Shown here: positions 21,892-34,205 of the stretch, piece after piece
Position numbering within the stretch: position 1 is the first letter of the stretch
Layout: every line of letters begins with the position of its first letter
DNA from: Sitta carolinensis
Lineage: Eukaryota; Chordata; Aves; Passeriformes; Sittidae
DNA: 64,000 nucleotides
Direction of reading: 5' to 3'
Assembly: GCA_032173965.1 (NCBI GenBank)
Contig: CM063283.1
Coordinates: 40,483,743-40,547,742 of the forward strand
The notes under the pieces: model-generated
Databases searched by the model: none
What the model was told of the DNA's origin: nothing
What the model saw: only the letters and a program-made list of their open reading frames with translations
Made by a program: the position numbers and the translations under genes

Positions 21892-24800
21892 AACACACTT
21901 ATTCCCTCTGGTTATTCTCGTTTCTCCTTTCTCATGTTTTCTCATTTTCTATTGTTACAAGTCATACACAAGGGCAAAAGATAAAAAACCCAAGCAAACA
22001 GTAGTGGAAAATTATAATTAAACTATAACAGAAGGAACCTAGATAATGAGCAGTGTAAGTGGATGCAGATGTATGTAAAGGCAAACCATGATGATTTTAA
22101 AAACCCTTAGAGAGGTCTGAAAATAGAAAGAACCAGTGAAAATTGTACTGAAATTCTGTGGAAGAGATAAAAGAAGTTAATAATTGGGTATGTTCTGTTG
22201 GAGAAGAAGACAGTGTACTGTGGATGTTCAATAAACAATAGCTTGCTCCATCTTCCTTCATCAGTAGTACTAATTGTTTTTCTTTCACTAAGACAACATA
22301 TGCAGAAGTGGAATAATATCTCAGCAAACATGACCTTTTCTCAACATCACAATGTGTTGCTTTGGAAAATAACAAAAAAAAAAATGTAGGAAACAAGATT
22401 ATATTGGGCTAAATTATAATATACTGATATGAACATCTATATAAAAAAAGCCAATATATACAAAGGCACGTGATTATAGATTGAGTCTACTTTTTAATTT
22501 CAGTCTTTATGGTCTATCTCATAATTCAAATTATTAGTTTCAAATAGAATGGTTAGTATCTTAAATCTTAATATCCTCCAAAGAATTAAGGTTATAAGGT
22601 ATGTTTCTAAAATGTGAATCACTACTTTTTTAATTTCTGGGATTATTTTGATAGAAATACTTTTAGATGGCATTTCATGGTCTCTGTTGCAGGTACATTT
22701 ATATTTTACTTCATATTAAGTTTTTTAAAAATACTTTTGTTGAAATGTTAACAAGATAAAGAAGACAAACAAGTTAGATTGCAAACTGGGCTAAGTTAAA
22801 AACCTTAAATAGCTTCTTTCCGATTTTTTTTTTTCATGATTTCATTTTAAATTTCTTTTTATAAAAGTAGGCATTTTAAGTGACAATGGTTTTTATAGTA
22901 ACAGGATATCATGTAGTTCATTGACAAGCTCCTGAATAGGAAGAAATATGGAATTTCAGGAACTGTTCAGTTAATCCACTTTTAAAATTACGTAGACAGG
23001 CCAGCAGTTCCTCAGAAAATAACTCAGTGTATAGGAGACAGTTATGCTAAAATATATAAGATTTATGCGGTGTACCACCATCATAAAGGCCTGTTTCCAA
23101 AAAGAAAACAGCTGAGACAAACAAGCTACTTTTATTTATAGGCTAAACCATAATTTTTCATTATACAAGCAGTATCTTTCAATTTATCAGAATATAAGTC
23201 TCACATTTATTGTTTTAATAATTCTATATATTTACCAGAATTATTTATGTACACAGGCTATATTTATCAAAGGTCCAAAGAGTTGTAGAATTGGTCTGCA
23301 ATTCAGCTTGGCCACCTCTTCAAAGAAAAAGAAAAAAAAATAAAAAAGGGAGAAGACAGGGAGGAAGGGAGGGAAAGAGGGAGGAAGTGTCAGAAGGAAG
23401 TGTTGGAAGGAAGGAAGGCATCCTCTACTATATGTCTATATGTTAATAAAGATATCTACTCTTGGTTTTTAGCTCAGCAGTATTTTTTGCTTTGTATTTC
23501 CAATTCTCAACATACCAGGAAATATAATTTCATATTTTATACTCTTTATTATCAAGAGGTAATGAAGACCAGGGCAAAATAAGAGGGCAAAGCAAAAAAT
23601 ATAATAAATAAATTAAAAAGCCATGGTAGAGCTATTTATTATGTTTAAATGCATAGCATGAAAAGAGGAAAGTAATGGGGAGAAGTATGAGTTCTGTTTG
23701 AGCTCTACATTATAAAAACTGTGAAACTTGGAATGCCAAGTGCTTGAGCAACAATTCATTTATAACAGTACATCTCAGAGAACATGAATGAGCAACACAG
23801 GAATGCAGAAAAATGAACTTATGTTCTCTAAAATCTTTCACTTGAAATCTCATAGTTGTTGAAATCTCATAGTTATTTCTAAAAGATAGCCTCAAACTAA
23901 ATTGGAAACTTGTATATCATATAGAAAGAAATCTGTTGTGAAAATTTATGATAATGCAACTCACTTTCAATAATTTAGACTGCCTTTTTCATGGAAATCA
24001 AACATGACACATTGATTGCTCCAATAGAAAAAGAGCAGAACTAGGTGGTTTTCTTTTTTCCCCAATAGGGAGACTATGGGACAAATGCAGCAGACTTCAT
24101 AGGGATTTTCACACAAGTGAAACAATTCAGAATTTCTATCAAGGATATTATTCAAGGATAATTCTTACTATTGCCTACACTTGAATTACATGTCATGTTG
24201 AAAACTGCTCTGACTAAATGTCTGAAAGGCAGCTGGGAAGGATTTTCAGAGATGAAGATTGAAATTAGGTATGACAATTCAATCTGTAATGTGTGATTCA
24301 GATTTTACTGGAATTTAAATTGGAATGTTACAGCTCAAATCTATATTCAAAATAATGCAAATTGATGTGACTGAAGCATTATGATATCCTGGAGAATTTC
24401 TGGCATCCTTTCTTGCATAGAACATAGCGCATCCTATCTTAATTTTTATTATTAATATTTTTTAAACCACACTTCTTCTCACTAAAAATTTAATTACCAG
24501 TTTGAAGGAACTTTAAAGATGTTGCTTTGCTTTTCTTCTTGTGCGACACAACGTTATAAGCAACATGAAAACAGATATTATAAAAAATAGAATTCATATG
24601 TATTAATGTAATAATGAGGAAGTTATGGAACTTTTTTTTGACATATGGAACCACAAGAAGAAACAACATGCCAGAGAAGAGGAAATTTAGAAGATTTTCC
24701 TGTATTTCTTAGATTTTCTTTTGTTGAGAAAAGGTGTCAAAGTATTTATTAGAACACACTTGATAGGAAATTAATATTGTAATAAAAATATTTTATAAAA

Positions 24801-25091
24801 ATTCATAATTAATTTATTTAATACTTATTTTAATATGCTTATGACCCTATTTAATAATTCTATCCTTGGTTTGTTTGGTTTTAAAATGTCTTGCATTTAA
24901 TTCACTTTCTCTTCTTTCAGGGGCCTTCTCAAGGCACTGATGTAGAGGTCTGAGTCAAGTTTACTTAGCTTTGTGGGCTCAGCTTTGAATAGTCCCTTGG
25001 AGAATGCATTTCCAAACCTTTTTCTTCATAAAGCTAGTGTTCAAAAATGGGCGCATATAGTATTTTTGGTGGAGAAGACTTTGCATATAGT
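21892..25091. other. Anonymous AT-rich DNA with simple repeats
   Basis: A purine-rich GGAAG/GAGG tract lies at about 23325-23415, and a perfect 17-bp tandem duplication at 23844-23877. Otherwise nothing is recognised. Confidence 0.5.
23844..23877 (+). repeat. 17-bp tandem duplication, two copies
   Basis: Unit GAAATCTCATAGTTGTT followed directly by GAAATCTCATAGTTATT, one mismatch. Confidence 0.95.
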
Positions 25092-25096
25092 TTTGA

Positions 25097-26065
25097 TGTT
25101 GACCTTGGCAGCTTCCCGCTGACCACCCAGTCAGTCTCTCACCCCTTCCTCTCAATAGGACAAGGGAAGAAAATCAGATGAATAAGTTTTTGGATAGAGA
25201 CAAAGATAAGAAGATCACTTGACAATCACTATCATAGGCAGCATAGACTCTTCTTGGCAAAAGTTAATTTAATTTATTAACAATTAAAATAGATTTAAAT
25301 AAGGAGAAAGAAAGCCAAAACCTAAACAACCATCCTCCTACTCCTGTGTTTTTCCAAACTCAACTTTATTCCTTCATTTCCACTTGTCTACTTCCACCTG
25401 ACCTTTAGGGATTCAAAGGGAATGGCAAAAGGTGCTGTCAGACCATGGCAGTTCCTCTCTGCTTCCTCTTTCTCATGACTTTCCCCTCTTCTAGTGTAGA
25501 TCTTCCTCATGGGAAGAAGCCCTTCAGGAATAAACTACTCCTGGCTGAGGTCTTGGACAGTTCCTTAGGGGCATATCCACTTGAACTGGCATGGTCCTTT
25601 CCACAGTTTGCATTATAGATTATCTGCCCGAGTGTGGTTCTCACCATGGGCTGCAGGGAAATAGATGCTCCACTATGGTCTCCTGAAGGGGGCTCGAAGA
25701 GAATCCTGGCTCTTGCATCTGGATTACCTCCTCCTGCTCCTTCTTCTCTCAGCTTGGTTCCTCCCACCACTTTTTAATCACTTCTCAGTGCCTGTGCATC
25801 ACTTTGCCCTTTCTCCCATGTTGTTCCCAAGATGCCATTGTCCCAGCTGACATGGCTGCATCCCCTCCCAGCTTCTTCTCAGCCACTTACTAGTAGAGCA
25901 GTATGAGAAGCAAGAAGTCCTTGACTCTTCCCCAAACAAAATATCCTCAGCCCCAAACAAAATATCCTCATTTTATGAATGGTCTTTTCAGGACAAATCC
26001 AAAACATAGCACCGTAAAAGTTACTATGAGAACAATTAACTGTATGTCCCAACCAAACTAGTGCA
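25097..26065 (-). mobile_element. ERVL-like LTR, minus strand, about 970 bp
   Basis: In the minus-strand sense it starts TGCACTAGTTTGGTTGGGAC (from 26065), a worn form of a very common avian LTR start, and ends at 25097. The middle follows the antisense of that family: a T/A-rich block with TTAATTTAATTTATTAA (about 25265-25281), a CTTCTC.. block, and repeated 'gctcc..tggtctcc' elements. Flanks are TTTGA (25092-25096) and TTTGG (26066-26070), a 4-of-5 match that would suit a 5-bp ERVL duplication. If that duplication is real, this is a solo LTR next to, not part of, the pol relic to its right. The open frame at 25507-25770 is incidental. Confidence 0.72.
25930..25970 (+). repeat. 21-bp tandem duplication in LTR
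   Basis: Two copies of CCCCAAACAAAATATCCTCAG, the second missing only its last base. It lies within the LTR at 25097-26065. Confidence 0.95.
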
Positions 26066-26249
26066 TTTGGCTTAGCATATGTGGAGGTACAACATTTCCA
26101 CTTCATACCCCCTGCATTTTCTATTGTTACAGTTGGTGTCATTGGACACCCTGGCAGGACAGAAAGTCTGACAGTTAATGCCTTATCATCTCTTCAGCTT
26201 CTGACAGTATTCAATATGCAGTTAAAAGTAGTGTTTTAAAAGGGTTATA

Positions 26250-26594
26250 ATTTTGAATTGGTGTAGAGAGGAATTGAGACTACAGCCCATGGAATATTGT
26301 ATTCCCTTCCCTCATTGCTGAAAGCTCTGCTACATCCAGTACCATCAAATTCACAGAACTTAAAATTCAAAAGGTTTATCAGCAAACATGGGCCCCAAAG
26401 ACATAACATGTAAGGCAGCCTGTTTGGCTTGTACAAAAGCTTTTTTTTTCCTTTTCCCACAATTTCAGCTACAGCTAGGCCTTTTTCACACATATATGAT
26501 ACAACAGTCGTAAGATCCGTGTGATATGGGGAGAAGTTGTGTCCCATTGTCCCATAATCCAGAATTCAAACAAAGGGGTTTATTTAAGTTTTTT

Positions 26595-26637
<43 letters not shown>

Positions 26638-27400
26638 TGGAGGGGGAGGTGTTGGTTTTTTTTCTTTTTTATCCAGACATAAGTATGATAGCTTATTTAG
26701 CCACTTCAGGCAACATGTCATGGTTTCTGACATAATTTCTGTAACGGGCCCTTTAGTTATCTTTTGAGATAATATATAATAATCTTTTGAGATTGATCAC
26801 CCATATATATTTTTCATGATGTCTAAAATATTGCTATGAGTTTCTCTGACTTACAGCTCAGTGAGCCCAGTAATGATAGTATGATCCATGTAATGGAAAA
26901 AATTTATAATCTGGAGAGCTGTTATTATTCTCCAGATGTTGTGCCACTAGCCCCTGGCAGCAAGTAGGGGAATGCAAAAGTCCCTGAGTCAGGACAGTTA
27001 AAGTATACTGTAGTCCTTCCCAAGAAAAGTGAAATTGTTCCTGAGATTCTGCAGTACTGGATATGATAAAGAAAACATGCGCCATATCAGTCACAGCAAG
27101 ATGTAGAGTTAATACATTGGGACAAGTGCAGCCAGGGGAGAGGCTGGTTTATTTATTAGCTGGTAATCAACCATCAAGCATCAGCAACCACCTGGCCTTT
27201 TTTATGGGCCAAGTAGGACTGTTAAGGGGACAGTGGTGTGGCAGATAATACCTATCTCCAACAATACTTTAACTGAGTGATTCCAGCATGTGTCCCTGGG
27301 TAACTGATACTGTTTCAAGGCTACTGGGTTTGCAGGTGGCATTAAAACTGCTGGTGCACTAAAGTACTTAACCCACCAAAATAGCCTGAATATCTAAGGA
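26250..27400 (-). pseudogene. Decayed ERV-L-like pol (reverse transcriptase) relic
   Basis: Read on the minus strand from 27400 downward, the pieces come in reverse-transcriptase order, in shifting frames. First is an N-terminal stretch with NPVALKQYQLPRD (about 27289-27327), then the finger motif NSPVWPIKKA (about 27190-27220). The palm is at 26858-27094, with DMAHVFF, QEQFHFSWEGLQYTLTVL and HSPT. Then comes FHYMDH at the catalytic site (26881-26892), where the expected YxDD has lost its last Asp. After it comes KGPVTEI, and finally a connection-like QAKQAALHVMSLGP (about 26390-26431). Stops, frameshifts and a 38-base T-tract break it. RNase H and integrase are not found before the LTR at 26065. 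It is a long-dead copy with no coding capacity. Confidence 0.8.
26599..26636 (+). repeat. Poly(T) tract, 38 bases, inside the pol relic
   Basis: An uninterrupted T-run (A-run on the pol sense strand) between the palm and connection pieces. Confidence 0.95.
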
Positions 27401-28149
27401 GTATTTTCCACCTAAGGTAGAGAGGGTTTTACACATCAAAATTTTATCTTCCTTTATTTACTGGGAACTTCAGACATGCTTTCTCAGACAACAAATGTTT
27501 TCTCAGATGTAGGATTAGGTGTTTTTCATGGGATGGCTCTTCAGAACCACCAAATTAATGTTTGTATAATGTGACTGCATGGGTAATGAAAAGGATTTCT
27601 GTGAATCTCAGTTGCTCCAACATGGTAAGTAAGAGGGATGTTTCCAGGGATTCTTTTCCCATTTTAGTAGATAACTAGTGGGCTTTGTGCTTGATGACCC
27701 TCCTGTCCCACTCCATCCCCTCTCACATCATGAGGTTTTGCCACACCTGAGCAATTCTGATGTTAGTTTGGATATTGTTTTTAAAGCACAACGGTGATTA
27801 AATCCTGAGTGAATTTGACTTGGAGGATTATTTTTACTCCTCCCCCTGACTAGCAAAGGAAGCCAAGGATATTACTACATCAATAGTAAACATCTTTTGA
27901 TGGTTTCTTTTTCTTTTCCCTGGACAGTCCTCAGTCATGCAAAATGATGCCCTTAGTAAAAGGAGGATGTCTGTAAATAAATGAGGCTGCATAAAAGAGG
28001 TGAATAATTTGGTATCTGGTCTCACAAAGATGTGGAAAAAATTACCAGCTTCACAGCCAATTCTCAAAGGTATGCCCAGCCTCCTCCATATGTTTCTACA
28101 AAATTTATTTACCCTCTCAATCAAAAAGAGATGGTTACTGTACTTGGAC
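27401..28149 (-). other. Possible upstream part of the ERV relic
   Basis: This lies between the reverse-transcriptase remains and a CR1 fragment, on the side where gag and protease would be. The minus-strand frame at 27834-28124 (96 codons) is open, but I cannot identify a zinc knuckle or a protease active site. Assignment to the provirus rests on position only. Confidence 0.3.
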
Positions 28150-28520
28150 AGTTTTATTAGATAATATTGAGGTTGGAAAAGATGCTTATGATAATCAAGT
28201 CAAACCATGAACCTAACACTGATGAGTTCACCCCTAACCATGTCCATGCACCATACCCACACATCTTTTACAAACTTTCAGGAATGGTTCTCCACCACTT
28301 TCCTGGGCAGCCTATGTCAATGCCTAAACACCCTTTCAGTGAAGAAGGTTTTCCCAATATCCAATATAAACCTTCCCTGGTGCAACTTGAGGCCCTTTCC
28401 TCTGATTCTATTTCTTGATATTTGGGAGAAGAGACCTAACCCCACCTCACTACTACATTTTTATTTGTTTATAGAGTGATAAGGTCCCCCCTGAATCTCT
28501 TTTTGTCCAGGCTAAGCAAC
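28150..28520 (-). mobile_element. CR1 LINE 3' fragment, minus strand
   Basis: The + strand reads as antisense CR1: 'gaggttggaaaagatgctta', then 'aatcaagtcaaaccatgaac', 'cctgggcagcctatgtcaat', 'aaggttttcccaatatccaa', 'ttgaggccctttcctctgat', 'gataaggtcccccctgaatc', 'gtccaggctaagcaacc'. The left end corresponds to the CR1 3' terminus with worn 8-mer repeats, and the right end is the usual 5' truncation. It abuts the ERV relic. Confidence 0.9.
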
Positions 28521-31500
28521 CACCTGGTACAAGGTGAAAATTTCAGAGTTTTCCACTTTGGTTTAAAACAAAATTTTAGGAGGCAGGAGGGTGGTGTTTC
28601 AGCAAGTTCTGTGTTCACTCTGAATGGTCATACTAAACTTCAGATTGCAGCCTTAAAGAACAGTATCTTTCACATTTTAAATGCTTTGTATATTGTTAAG
28701 TACTCTGCTGCAAAAAAATGTAAAGTAGGGGTGAGGTTTTTTTCACTTGTTTTATGTGACTCATCAAAAAGATTAAATTAGAATATTGTCAGCTCTTAGT
28801 GTCTATTCTTGATTACTATGTTGATTGTAGGGAAAAAATATGTTTCTGAAACAGAGAATTTACTAAAGAAAGGGGAATTATATTTTAAGTTGTTGCAAAA
28901 ATTTTAGAACCAAATATATTACTGTAAAAGCTTATGCACCAGAACAGCTGGCAACAATAGAGAGACCTTTTGTCAGGAATACTTAGCATGGGTCTCTTTG
29001 TTAGGCAAGTCCCTTTACAGAAAATTTAGTTTATATTTTGTGCTAGTTCACTAATTTCCATTGATTTGTCACCACTCTTTCAACTGCAGTTATAGATGAG
29101 TGGTTTTTAAACAGTCTTCTCTTTATAAGATGGTGATAATGTTATTGAAGACATAAAAATAATAAAAGCCATTAATTTAATTGAAAATTAGAGATTTAGC
29201 AATGCAAAAAAGGTTTTTGCTTTTGCATTTCAATGATTAGATATGGATACTGTTAAGACCTTGCTCGTAAAAGTCTTTCAATGAATTTCAAGCGTCAAAA
29301 GAAGAACCTTTGAACAGATCCATTTGCCTTTCCGTAAACAAAGCAGCAGACTTTTCAAACTAAACTTCCAAATTTCTTGTCAACTGACTTGAAAGGGCAG
29401 CTTCTGAGGGAAGTCAGTGTTTTGCCCTGCAACTTCCTTAGTTTCTGAGCCTGTCAACCAAGGCACAAGAAAAAATCAAATGTGGTTTTTAATTCAACTT
29501 CTAAAAAATAGCAACAAAAAAAAAAGTAATGAAAAATTCAATTATTTTAAATTCTTTGCAAGTGTTAAATTAATTTCATGGAAGTTACTGAAGAACCATA
29601 AGGAACAATTTTTACTTACTGCTAAGCTATGGTAAGGCTGAGATCAAATAAAGTATGTATAAAGTTAAAGGCTTTCATCTATTTTTTTTTTTTTCAAAAG
29701 ACAATGCAAAAGAAAACAAGTTCCAAATATGTATGGGATTAAAAAAAAAAAAAAAATCTGGAACTCAGGGAAAGAAATTCACAGATAGGTAACCATTTTT
29801 CCAGCTTTGCACAAAATACATTGTCATTCAAGTAAAAGACTCAGGAAATAACTGTAAAAGTGAAAGTAAAACACAGTCTGGTCATGTTAAGTGGAAAGTA
29901 CCAGTACCTTTTCGCTGAGGAATTGGACTCTGGATCACTGGGTAACATGTGAAGCTCAAAGAATATTTGATTCATTCACAAAGCACAGGAAGAGGAGGAA
30001 ACATAATGTAACAAAAGCTATACCAGAAATTACTTTAATGCTCCCAAACATACTTATGACCAAAAAAAAGGCAAGCTTTAAATGTTTGGGGGGGGGGTAT
30101 CTATAATTTTAAATTTTCTTCTGCTTAGAAAATCATAATTTTCTACTGCTGATAGAAACTTTTCTCTGAAATCTGATTTTAAAAATAATTATTTTGAAAG
30201 CATTATACAGAGTTGTAAACTGTTCTTTGACTATCATGACAGTAAAATAGTGCTTAGTAAATGAATACCAGAGTTGTTTTCACCCCTGGAATATCTTTCA
30301 AGGTGCTGTCCATTGCCTCTTGGACTGAAACAAAATCTCTGAATATAATATTATTATTGTATATTTTTTCTCCTGTAAAATCTTATTCCTAATGAAATCT
30401 ATCATACATATTGCCTATTCATAAATATTAATCTTTAAATTAAAATCTTTAAAAATGCATAACAGGTACTTGGACATCTATAATGTAATGAGAAGTAATT
30501 CTCTTGGTAGGCATGTTCTCTTCAATCTTTCTTCTGAAATAAACTCAACATATTGAACACTGCACAACAATTTACAATCCGGAATGGCCAAAATTGTAGC
30601 TGACCTCTGGGGATTTGCAATACAATACAAACTGTCTCCTGACTGGCAAACTCCATTTAATTTCTCTCCTCTTCCCTAGGAATAAATGTTCCAATACTTC
30701 TAACTTGTGACCTTAGGGAGTAACTTACCGGAAAGTCAAAGTTAAAGGGGGTAGTAATTTAAGAGGGCTTGGTTACTGCAGCAGATTTGTAGCCCAGTGT
30801 GATGGGCAAAGAAATGAATTCAGGTGTAATTAGGAAGATGAGATAGAAAATCCACTAGCAGAAGAAAACTGAAAATCACACATAGGAAAAGATAGATATA
30901 GCAATTTAAAAGTTATTGGAAATCATATTCTCTATTAGCTATTTTGAGCTGGCACACATTTCTCAATTTGCCTTGGCAAAAATGTTCTTTCTTGTATAAA
31001 TAATAAATGTTCATTGGAGCACCAACTTGAAACCATTTCATTAAACTCATGTCCAGTATCTACTTCTTCAACTCACGTTTAACTATCTCCCTAATTTCTG
31101 TAATAGGTTGCACATATGTCTAAAATTGGAAAAAAAACAAAGTATCCATGCCTTTCACTGTTATTAAATGTTATTGGAAGGTGTAATTAACAAAATAATC
31201 TATTCCTTATAGATAAACTCAAATGATTGATAATTAATATCAGAAAATTAATCCCAACAGAAAAACAAAATAACAAACCCTTACACCAAAGCTACAAAAA
31301 CTAGGTGTTATTTTATTCCTGTGCTTTTTTAAATGCTTAAGAAAAAAACACTCAAGGAATAGACTACATTAAAATGTACTCAAATAGCAATGACTCTTCC
31401 TAAAAGAGTACTATATTTGACTATTTAATACATTTTAATTCATTTTTAGTAACTCCTTATTTTCCTTTCTCTCTTCAAATTTTGATGGTAAATTTCCTGC

Positions 31501-32844
31501 ATTTTCATCATGGATAGTGAACAATTCACATTACCAAAATTACTACACCTCTCAGGAGAGAAGGAAATTAAGTAATCAATCCACAAACTATTCACAAGAA
31601 ATGACAGGTGACCTGATATGCTAGGTGCTCTATTCTTGGTAGCAGAGGATGGCAAGAACCATTAAGCTAGTTGGTATCCTCATTACCTTGGGTTAATGCC
31701 TTACTTGGAGAACAGAGGACACCTCTATCTTTGCAAGTACTACTACATATTTACTATGGTTTGTTTAAATATCATGTAAAACTGAAAGCCAAAAGTTTCC
31801 TTCTACAAGGCTGTATTCTCCATTAGCCAATTCAGGGTGTGGTTCAGATGACATCAGTATTTCTGATGCCCATCACGAGTGAGAAAAAAATGTGCCCTAC
31901 AAATACTCTAGTGACTGCATCACAGCTACAGCAGGGAAACCTTGCTCCTGTGCACATACCTGAACATGAGATGGGGGAGGACACCCAAGTTTCCTCCAAG
32001 GTCATGGATGAGAACGGTCCAAATCACAATATGCTGTGACCCTGTTTCATTGAAAAGGGCAAGACTCTTGTCTTCCCTGGACATTTTTTTCTCCTTGTAC
32101 AAGGCAGTAGGGTGTTTTACTGGTTATTCTGATACCAATGCACATTTACCACAGAGTTTGCATTATTTCATCACATTTATACAACCAATCTCTTGCCTGG
32201 GTGTTTTTTGGGTCAGCCTATTAAATGTCCCCTATTAGACCATTGATGATTTAATCAATTATTATCTCTTTCATCTGCAATCACTGGTCACTTCTTCAAA
32301 TTATTTTTGGGTAATACTTTGCAGGCAAAATTGTTTAATTCTTCATGGTACTTTTGAGTTGCTGAAGTCACTAACCTTCAAACAAATGTTGCTTACATAC
32401 ATTCACAGGCAGTTTGAGGCCAGTTTTAGTGAGTCCGTTCCAAAACAGTGAGTCTATCAGTGGGAAATTCACTATCTAAGTGAAAAGGGCTTTTACGCCT
32501 CCTCATGACTTGTAGAGATAATTTCAAAAACAATTAAAAAAAATTTAGGCTCCTAACTTAAACACTACTGAGCTATCCAAACGTAAATGGGATGAATCTA
32601 TGTCCTTATGAATACAGACAGAAAAGTCTTGAAATTCTGGACCTTAGGCCAGGTTATACAAAGCAATGCACAAATGAAAAATGTGTTGTCAAGTCACTCT
32701 TCAGAGAATTTCAGGCTACTGTTCTATCTATAAACTATTTTTTTTTTATACTCTGCTGATTTGTAGTATCTCATCTATTTTGTCTGTATCCATATTAATC
32801 AATCTGAGAAAATGTCTAGGTTCCTAGAATATGTTATACCAGCC
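28521..32844. other. Anonymous AT-rich DNA
   Basis: No gene or confident repeat. A somewhat GC-richer block at about 31830-32240 may be old repeat sequence but is not assignable. G10 lies at 30088-30097, and short T- and A-runs lie near 29685 and 29742. Confidence 0.5.
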
Positions 32845-32957
32845 ATGTCCCAGTTCCCAGGGAGAGTAAGGCTCAGGAAACTAAGAGTTCCTTTCCTAGT
32901 TACTGATTTCTACTGAAATTAAACCCAGACTGTCTGATTGAAGGAGCACCATACCAC
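32845..32957 (+). mobile_element. Probable ancient MIR (CORE-SINE) fragment
   Basis: The order of 'aaggctcaggaaactaagag', 'ttcctttcctagttac' and 'aaacccagactgtctgattg' followed by a GAGCACCATACCAC-like end fits the 3' half of mammalian/amniote MIR (gaggctcagagag..., aacccaggtctgtctgac..., gctcttaaccacta). Divergence is high, as expected for an insertion predating birds. If confirmed, it would be one of the oldest dated pieces in the window. Confidence 0.4.
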
Positions 32958-33928
32958 ATTTTCTTTTTAAAATTTTGAGTGTCAATACCTGTTTTTCTGC
33001 CCTATATTTTCTTTTAGAAAGTTACCAATAGGAGTTTCCATGGGTTTTATATTTTTTAGAAGTGAATGTATGTTTTCTGTATTTAAATACATATGGAATG
33101 TTCTCATTATTTTCTTTCCTCATTTTTCTATTGCTTCTGCAGTCTGAAAAGGATAAAAACTTAATTTCACTCCCTTCTTTGCAGAACATTATTACATTTA
33201 AATTCTATTGTGGATGCAGTCTGTAAACATTTAATGCATCAAAAGGTGAATGAAATATACAAACCAGACAATTTTAAAATGTAAATCATACTGTTACACA
33301 ACTATATACTGTGAAGAACATTAAAATTATATTTCAGTACTAGCTGAAAATAAATCATACATGCAATTGTATGCATTCATTGAAAAGATTATAATCAGGA
33401 ACAATAGTAGATATCTCAGAGAAAAGAAAAGCAAACAAAACAGTTTCCCATTTCTTTCTAGTAGGTTGTTTAATTGAAAGAATATCTTTACAATGTTATA
33501 CAAAAGGGTTTTTCTTTCTTCACCAGTAAATTAGTACTTATACATAGAAAGTGCTAAATATTAAACAAATTATTATACTTTATTGAAAACATGTATAAAT
33601 TAGTTAAAATGGGGTCTGAGATGAAAAATAGGTTATACTGTGTTCTTTAAATTTTTAATAATCTCTTGCTAGTCACTGTTTGTTAGTCAATATGTTGTTG
33701 CCAAGAAAGTGAAAAGCAAACAAATAATGGCCATAATTTATGTATGGATCTATTGCGTTTGTGCCCAATTGCTGTTGAGCTGCATAGTTTATGCTCTCTA
33801 TGCTGGCAAGTTTTCCAAAAAAACTAGTTTTGGAGCCATGTTCATAGCATATAATTGCATCATTGATGAGACTGGCAGAGAATAAGGGAAAATTGTGTTG
33901 GCTTATGGCCCAAAGAGTGAGACGAATT

Positions 33929-33961
33929 AAAAAAAAAAAAAAAAAAAAAAATAAAAAAAAA
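33929..33961 (+). repeat. A-rich tract
   Basis: A-run of about 33 bases with one T, followed by further A-rich sequence. Confidence 0.95.
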
Positions 33962-34094
33962 AGGATAGGAAAACCGAAAATCATTGTTACTCAAGAGGAA
34001 AAAACAAGATGCTCTCTGAATGAGAACCTAGTCTCTAGGTTTCAAAATCTTATTGTAAAAAAAAATGGAACAGAATAAAATTAATACTCTTGAG

Positions 34095-34205
34095 AAGAAA
34101 AACAAAACATCCAAAACACCCAAACAAAACACATACTCAAAAATCCCAAAACAAACCAAAAACATACACAAAACCACAACAAAAAAAAACCATGAAAGAA
34201 ACAAA
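34095..34205 (+). repeat. CAAAA/ACCC-rich low-complexity stretch
   Basis: About 110 bases of almost only A and C with irregular CAAAAC and ACCCAAAC motifs. Confidence 0.85.
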
